Shown: one piece after another, positions 60,018 to 64,000 of the stretch
Layout of the letters: every line of letters starts with the position of its first letter
Position numbering within the stretch: the stretch's first letter is position 1
Assembly (NCBI GenBank): GCA_946807835.1
Contig: OX327699.1
Coordinates: 24,478,014-24,542,013 of the forward strand
Reading direction: 5' to 3'
Length of the DNA: 64,000 nucleotides
Source: Ailanthus altissimus
Lineage: Eukaryota > Streptophyta > Magnoliopsida > Sapindales > Simaroubaceae
Notes under the pieces: generated by a model
What the model was told of the DNA's origin: nothing
Database searches by the model: none
What the model saw: only the letters and a program-made list of their open reading frames with translations
Position numbers and translations under genes: made by a program

Positions 60018-62918
60018 ATGGCTGGAATTTGGGATGGAAGTTATGACTCTGATAGCCAGTCAGATGAAAGTCACCACTTTGGAAGGCCATATATAGAACC
60101 TATTTATGATGCATTTGTTTGCCCTTTGACAAAGCAAGTTATGCGGGATCCCATCACCTTAGAAAATGGACAAACTTTTGAACGTGAAGCAATTGAAAGA
60201 TGGTTCAAGGAATGCAGGGAGAATGGAAGAAAGCCTGTGTGCCCTTTGACGCAAAAAGAACTAAGAAGCACAGAACTTAAACCTAGTATAGCTTTACGAA
60301 ACACCATTGAAGAGTGGAATGCTAGGAATGAAGCTGCTCAACTTGATATGGCTCGTAAAACATTAAATCTTGGCAGCCAAGAGAATGATATTATGCGGGC
60401 CCTGAAGTATGTGCAGCATTTCTGCCGAACAAGCCGATCAAATAAGCATGTTGTGCACAACTCTGAGCTAATCCCTTCGATTATTGACATGTTAAAGAGC
60501 AGCAGCTGTCAAGTTTGGTGTAAGGCTCTGGAAACCCTTCGAATTGTAGTGGAGGAAGATGCTGATAGTAAGGTTGTCTAATGTTTGCTGAATTTTTGTG
60601 CAGCTTGGTTGACATATCTAGATGGTTTTACTTAAGAGCGTCTTGTTTATAACTTTCTTTCGTTCTGCAGGAGGTATTGGGCCAGGGGGACACTGTGAGA
60701 ACAATAGTTAAGTTCTTGTCTCATGAACTGTCCAGAGAGAGAGAGGAAGCTGTCTCTTTGCTATATGAGCTGTCCAAGTCTGAAACATTGTGCGAGAAAA
60801 TTGGTTCAATCAATGGAGCGATTCTTATATTGGTTGGAATGGCATCCAGCAAATCAGAAAATGTTTTGACTGTTGAGAAGGCTGACAAAACACTGGAAAA
60901 TCTGGAAAAGTGTGAAAACAATGTGCGGCAGATGGCTGAAAATGGTAGATTACAGCCTCTTCTGAGACAACTCCTTGAAGGTGCCTCTCTTCTCCTGAAT
61001 ATTCATATGCTTGAATTTACACCTTGCAAACAGAGGCTATCCTTATTTATTCTGTTTTACACCTTGCAAACAGAGGCTATCCTTATTTATTCTGTTCCCC
61101 AATTAGTTGTGATTGCGTAAGTGGAAAAGGACTTTTTCTTTTTTGCTGTCTGTGTTCAGGGAGAAGTTATGGGCATGTGTGGAAGCATATTCTGTTTTAA
61201 TTCTCAAAATCATGTTTCCAGTAATTAGAACACACACCAATTTTCCTCCATCTGATTGTAAATTTGAGTGCAAGTTCCTCTATTTTAATTTTATGACATG
61301 CCATCTGTCTTGTTAACATTCCCACAATCGCATGGATGTAGGTCAACATGAAACCAAACTGTCCTTGGCTGCATATCTTGGTGAGCTGGCTTTAAACAAT
61401 GATGTGAAAGTCCTGGTTGCAAGAACTGTGAGTTCATGTCTGATCAATCTCATGAAAAGTGGTAGCATGCAGGCAAGAGAAGCTGCTTTAAAAGCTTTGA
61501 ACCAAATTTCATCTTGTGAGGCAAGCGCGAAGGTGTTAATAGACGCTGGAATTCTTCCCCCTCTTGTAAAAGACCTCTTCACTGTTGGTTCAAATCAGCT
61601 TCCAATGCGACTAAAAGAAGTCTCTGCCACAATTCTTGCCAATATTGTCAATTCAGGCTACGACTTCGATTCCATCACAGTTGGACCCAACCACCAGACT
61701 TTGGTTTCAGAAGATATTGTCCACAACCTACTCCATCTAATTAGCAACACTGGTCCAGCAATTGAGTGCAAACTTCTACAGGTTCTTGTTGGACTCACAA
61801 GTAGTCCCACAACAGTCATTAATGTGGTTTCTGCCATAAAAAGTTCTGGTGCTACTATAAGTTTGGTTCAGTTTGTTGAGGCTCCTCAGAATGATTTGCG
61901 TCTAGCTTCCATAAAACTTCTCCAGAACCTCTCCCCACATATGGGTCAGGAATTAGCCAATTCGTTACGAGGCACAGTTGGACAGCTTGGCAGCCTAATA
62001 AAAGTCATATCAGAAAATATAGGAATCACTGAGGAGCAGGCAGTAGCTGTTGGCCTTTTAGCTGAACTACCAGAGAGGGATGTGGGCTTGACAAGGCAGA
62101 TGCTAGATGAAAATGCCTTTAAGCTAATCATCTCTAGACTGATTAGTATCCAGCAGGGGGGGGCTAGGGGCAGTCGTTTTGTGACACCATACTTCGAAGG
62201 ACTTGTATCAATTCTTGCAAGGGTTACATTTGTCTTGTCTGACGAACCTGATGCCATTGCCCTCTGCCGTGAGCATAATCTTGCAGAACTCTTCACAGAC
62301 CTGCTTCAGACCAATGGAATCCACAAAGTACAGATGGTTTCTGCCATGGCATTGGAGAACCTATCACTGGAATCCAAAAATTTGACAAGACTGCCTGAGT
62401 TGCCTCAACCCGGTTTTTGTGCCTCAATCTTTCCATGTTTCAGCAAGCAGCCTGTCATAACTGGGCTATGTTGGCTACACAAAGGAACGTGTTCACTAAA
62501 AGAAAGTTTTTGTCTTTTGGAAGGACAGGCTGTGGAGAAGTTGGTAGCTCTTCTAGACCACACAAATGAAAAGGTGGTTGAGGCAGCGTTAGCAGCATTA
62601 TCCACATTGTTAGACGATGGGGTTAATGTTGAACAAGGGGTGAACGTGTTGTTGAAGCCACAGGGAATCAAGCCCATTCTGGATGTTCTGATTGAAAAAC
62701 GAACTGAGAACCTGAGGAGAAGGGCAGTTTGGGTGGTGGAGAGAATCTTGCGGACCGAAGAAATAGCATATGAAGTCTCCGCAGACCCAAATGTGAGTAC
62801 CGCACTTGTCGATGCCTTCCAGCATGCTGATTATCGAACACGCCAGATTGCTGAGCGTGCCCTGAAGCATATTGATAAGATACCAAACTTCTCAGGAATC
62901 TTTCCAAACATGGGATGA
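60018..62918 (+). CDS. PUB44: U-box ARM-repeat E3 ubiquitin ligase, SAUL1/PUB44 type
   Basis: Exons 60018-60572, 60671-60980 and 61342-62918 give 813 aa, close to SAUL1. The U-box (about 28-105) reads IEPIYDAFVCPLTKQVMRDP ... TFEREAIERWF ... PVCPLTQKELRSTELKPSIALRNTIEEW. It recruits E2 enzymes. The rest is armadillo-like repeats, for example SREREEAVSLLYELSKSE, AREAALKALNQISS and EKVVEAALAALSTLLDDG, ending in YRTRQIAERALKHIDKIPNF. In Arabidopsis SAUL1/PUB44 is a plasma-membrane-associated ligase that restrains premature senescence and cell death and tunes ABA and immune responses. The ATG at 60018 is preceded by a probable 5'-UTR intron. It is the last member of the collinear block (At1g20780). 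Confidence 0.94.
61021..61096. repeat. 40-bp tandem duplication in intron 2 of the U-box gene
   Basis: The unit accttgcaaacagaggctat... at 61021-61060 is repeated without a visible change from 61061 to about 61096. It lies 40 bp after the donor site. Confidence 0.95.
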
Positions 62919-64000
62919 GCTTCTTCTGAATATTTTACGCAAAAGTTTACAAGGACAAGCTCCTGTATGTAATTTTTCCTTGTGCCTAAGCAGTTTTGAT
63001 GATGGTGTTTTCTTGTCGAACTGCTGGTAATTATTGGTGTATAAAGATGTCCCATTTGTAGAGAATTTTTGAAAAGCCATTCATTTGTTCTTAGTTAGGC
63101 TGTTTTCATCAATTCCACTTCTGATCATAATATACTGCTTATCGAGTGGGAATGCCCTCGTTTCATTTGGTATTGCTTTTTCAAGTTTCTGAGTTCTCCA
63201 AAATGCAGAAGGACATGGAATAGATTCTGATTGTGATCTGTTTACAGAGATTATATTTTGTTTCTTATGAATTTTATTTTGATTCTTCTCCATCAGCTGC
63301 AGGTCCATTTACATTTATTATTGTCATTTTAAACCTCAAATGTAATGAATAAATCAACGACGCATCTCTCTTCTTCTATTTCCTAATCCAGGGGTAGCCA
63401 AGATTCTGAGACACTTGAGTTCATTGCTGCAAGACTTCCTAATAGATCTCGATCTTTACTTTCCAATTTCATTAGCTTAAATGCTCGTAAATTAAGTGTC
63501 ATGAACAAGCTCGTTGATAACTACCAAACGTGTTGCTTAATAACAGGTCTGCAAGGCAACTTCACGACCACCAAAAGCATTCAAGTATGAATTATGTTTC
63601 TTCTAAATATGTAGGCAGTCTTACGCAAGGTGATTGGAAACTTCAATAAATCTCTTCTAAATGCAAGAAATAAGATGCAGAAAGTTCGATGAACTGAATG
63701 GATATCCAATATCCATGTAACATAGACGTGAATAACTTTCCACCTCATGAATACAACACAAACAACATTGAAATACATGAATAATTTATAAACAGTGGCA
63801 AAGAAATTACACGAATGTCTACAAGTGCAAAACATATCCCTTTATGGGAGCCAGGACAAGATACAGAAACCCAAGGCAGTTGCAAAGGTACAAGTAAATC
63901 ATGCCCAAAGAAATGGATGCAAAACCTCTAAGTTCCATTTCAAGCCCTAGCTCCATGCAGGCATACAATAATCTCTAAGACTTTTCACCTGAATCAGGGT
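62919..64000. other. 3' UTR and downstream region; nothing recognised after about 63300
   Basis: The first few hundred bases are likely the U-box gene's 3' UTR. The remaining sequence has no frame with family resemblance. It could be the 3' UTR of a minus-strand gene beyond the window, but I cannot show that. Confidence 0.4.

Noticed and set aside
61332..61341. ATG near the start of the third PUB44 exon as a separate gene start
   Set aside because: It lies in the intron just before the acceptor. The exon joins in phase to the U-box exons, giving one protein of normal length.

Overview
The window is nuclear DNA from a flowering plant, almost certainly a eudicot and possibly a woody rosid such as Citrus (a guess). 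The evidence is AT-rich intergenic sequence, genes split by GT-AG introns, plant-specific families (WOX, R2R3-MYB, PPR, U-box/ARM) and abundant LTR-retrotransposon and MITE debris. I see no bacterial, organellar, viral or CRISPR features.

Layout. 1-2050: 5' end of a decayed Ty1/copia element on the minus strand. 4950-6130: HMGB-type chromatin protein (+). 7190-12690: an R2R3-MYB gene of the MYB98/MYB118 type (+), preceded by two extra, partial copies of its own upstream region, one carrying a decapitated MYB 5' end. 14648-18723: a Ty3/gypsy chromovirus deletion derivative (-) with a hAT-type foldback MITE nested in it. 19486-21049: WOX13-clade homeobox gene (+). 22067-31121: 28-exon FANCJ/BRIP1-type Fe-S DNA helicase (-), with a 385-bp tandem duplication in its promoter. 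31960-42120: a repeat-rich block holding an LTR element with little coding content, repeat arrays, a long-inverted-repeat element, a decayed second copy of the MITE and a solo copia LTR. 42790-44478: intronless PPR gene (+). 46812-53224: EH-domain endocytic adaptor of the AtEH1/Pan1 type (+). 54593-56296: VMA22/CCDC115-like V-ATPase assembly factor (-), head-to-head with a small conserved C1orf109-like gene (56551-57955, +). 60018-62918: SAUL1/PUB44-type U-box ARM E3 ligase (+).

The genes are not an operon-like system, but their order is informative. HMGB, WOX10/14, FANCJ-like helicase, EH1, VMA22-like and SAUL1/PUB44 follow one another in Arabidopsis around At1g20693-At1g20780 (from memory). 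The PPR and the C1orf109-like gene resemble a neighbouring pair on Arabidopsis chromosome 5 (At5g43820/At5g43822). The window therefore looks like a less fractionated version of one ancestral segment.

Exon models were built by hand from splice consensus and reading-frame continuity. All junctions keep phase except one in the FANCJ gene, which is flagged. I did not find a convincing new biological system. The most interesting items are the tandem copies of the MYB promoter, the duplicated E2F-site promoter of FANCJ, the plant FANCJ cysteine-rich tail, the nested and paralogous MITE insertions with readable target duplications, and a primer-binding-site repeat in an LTR element.
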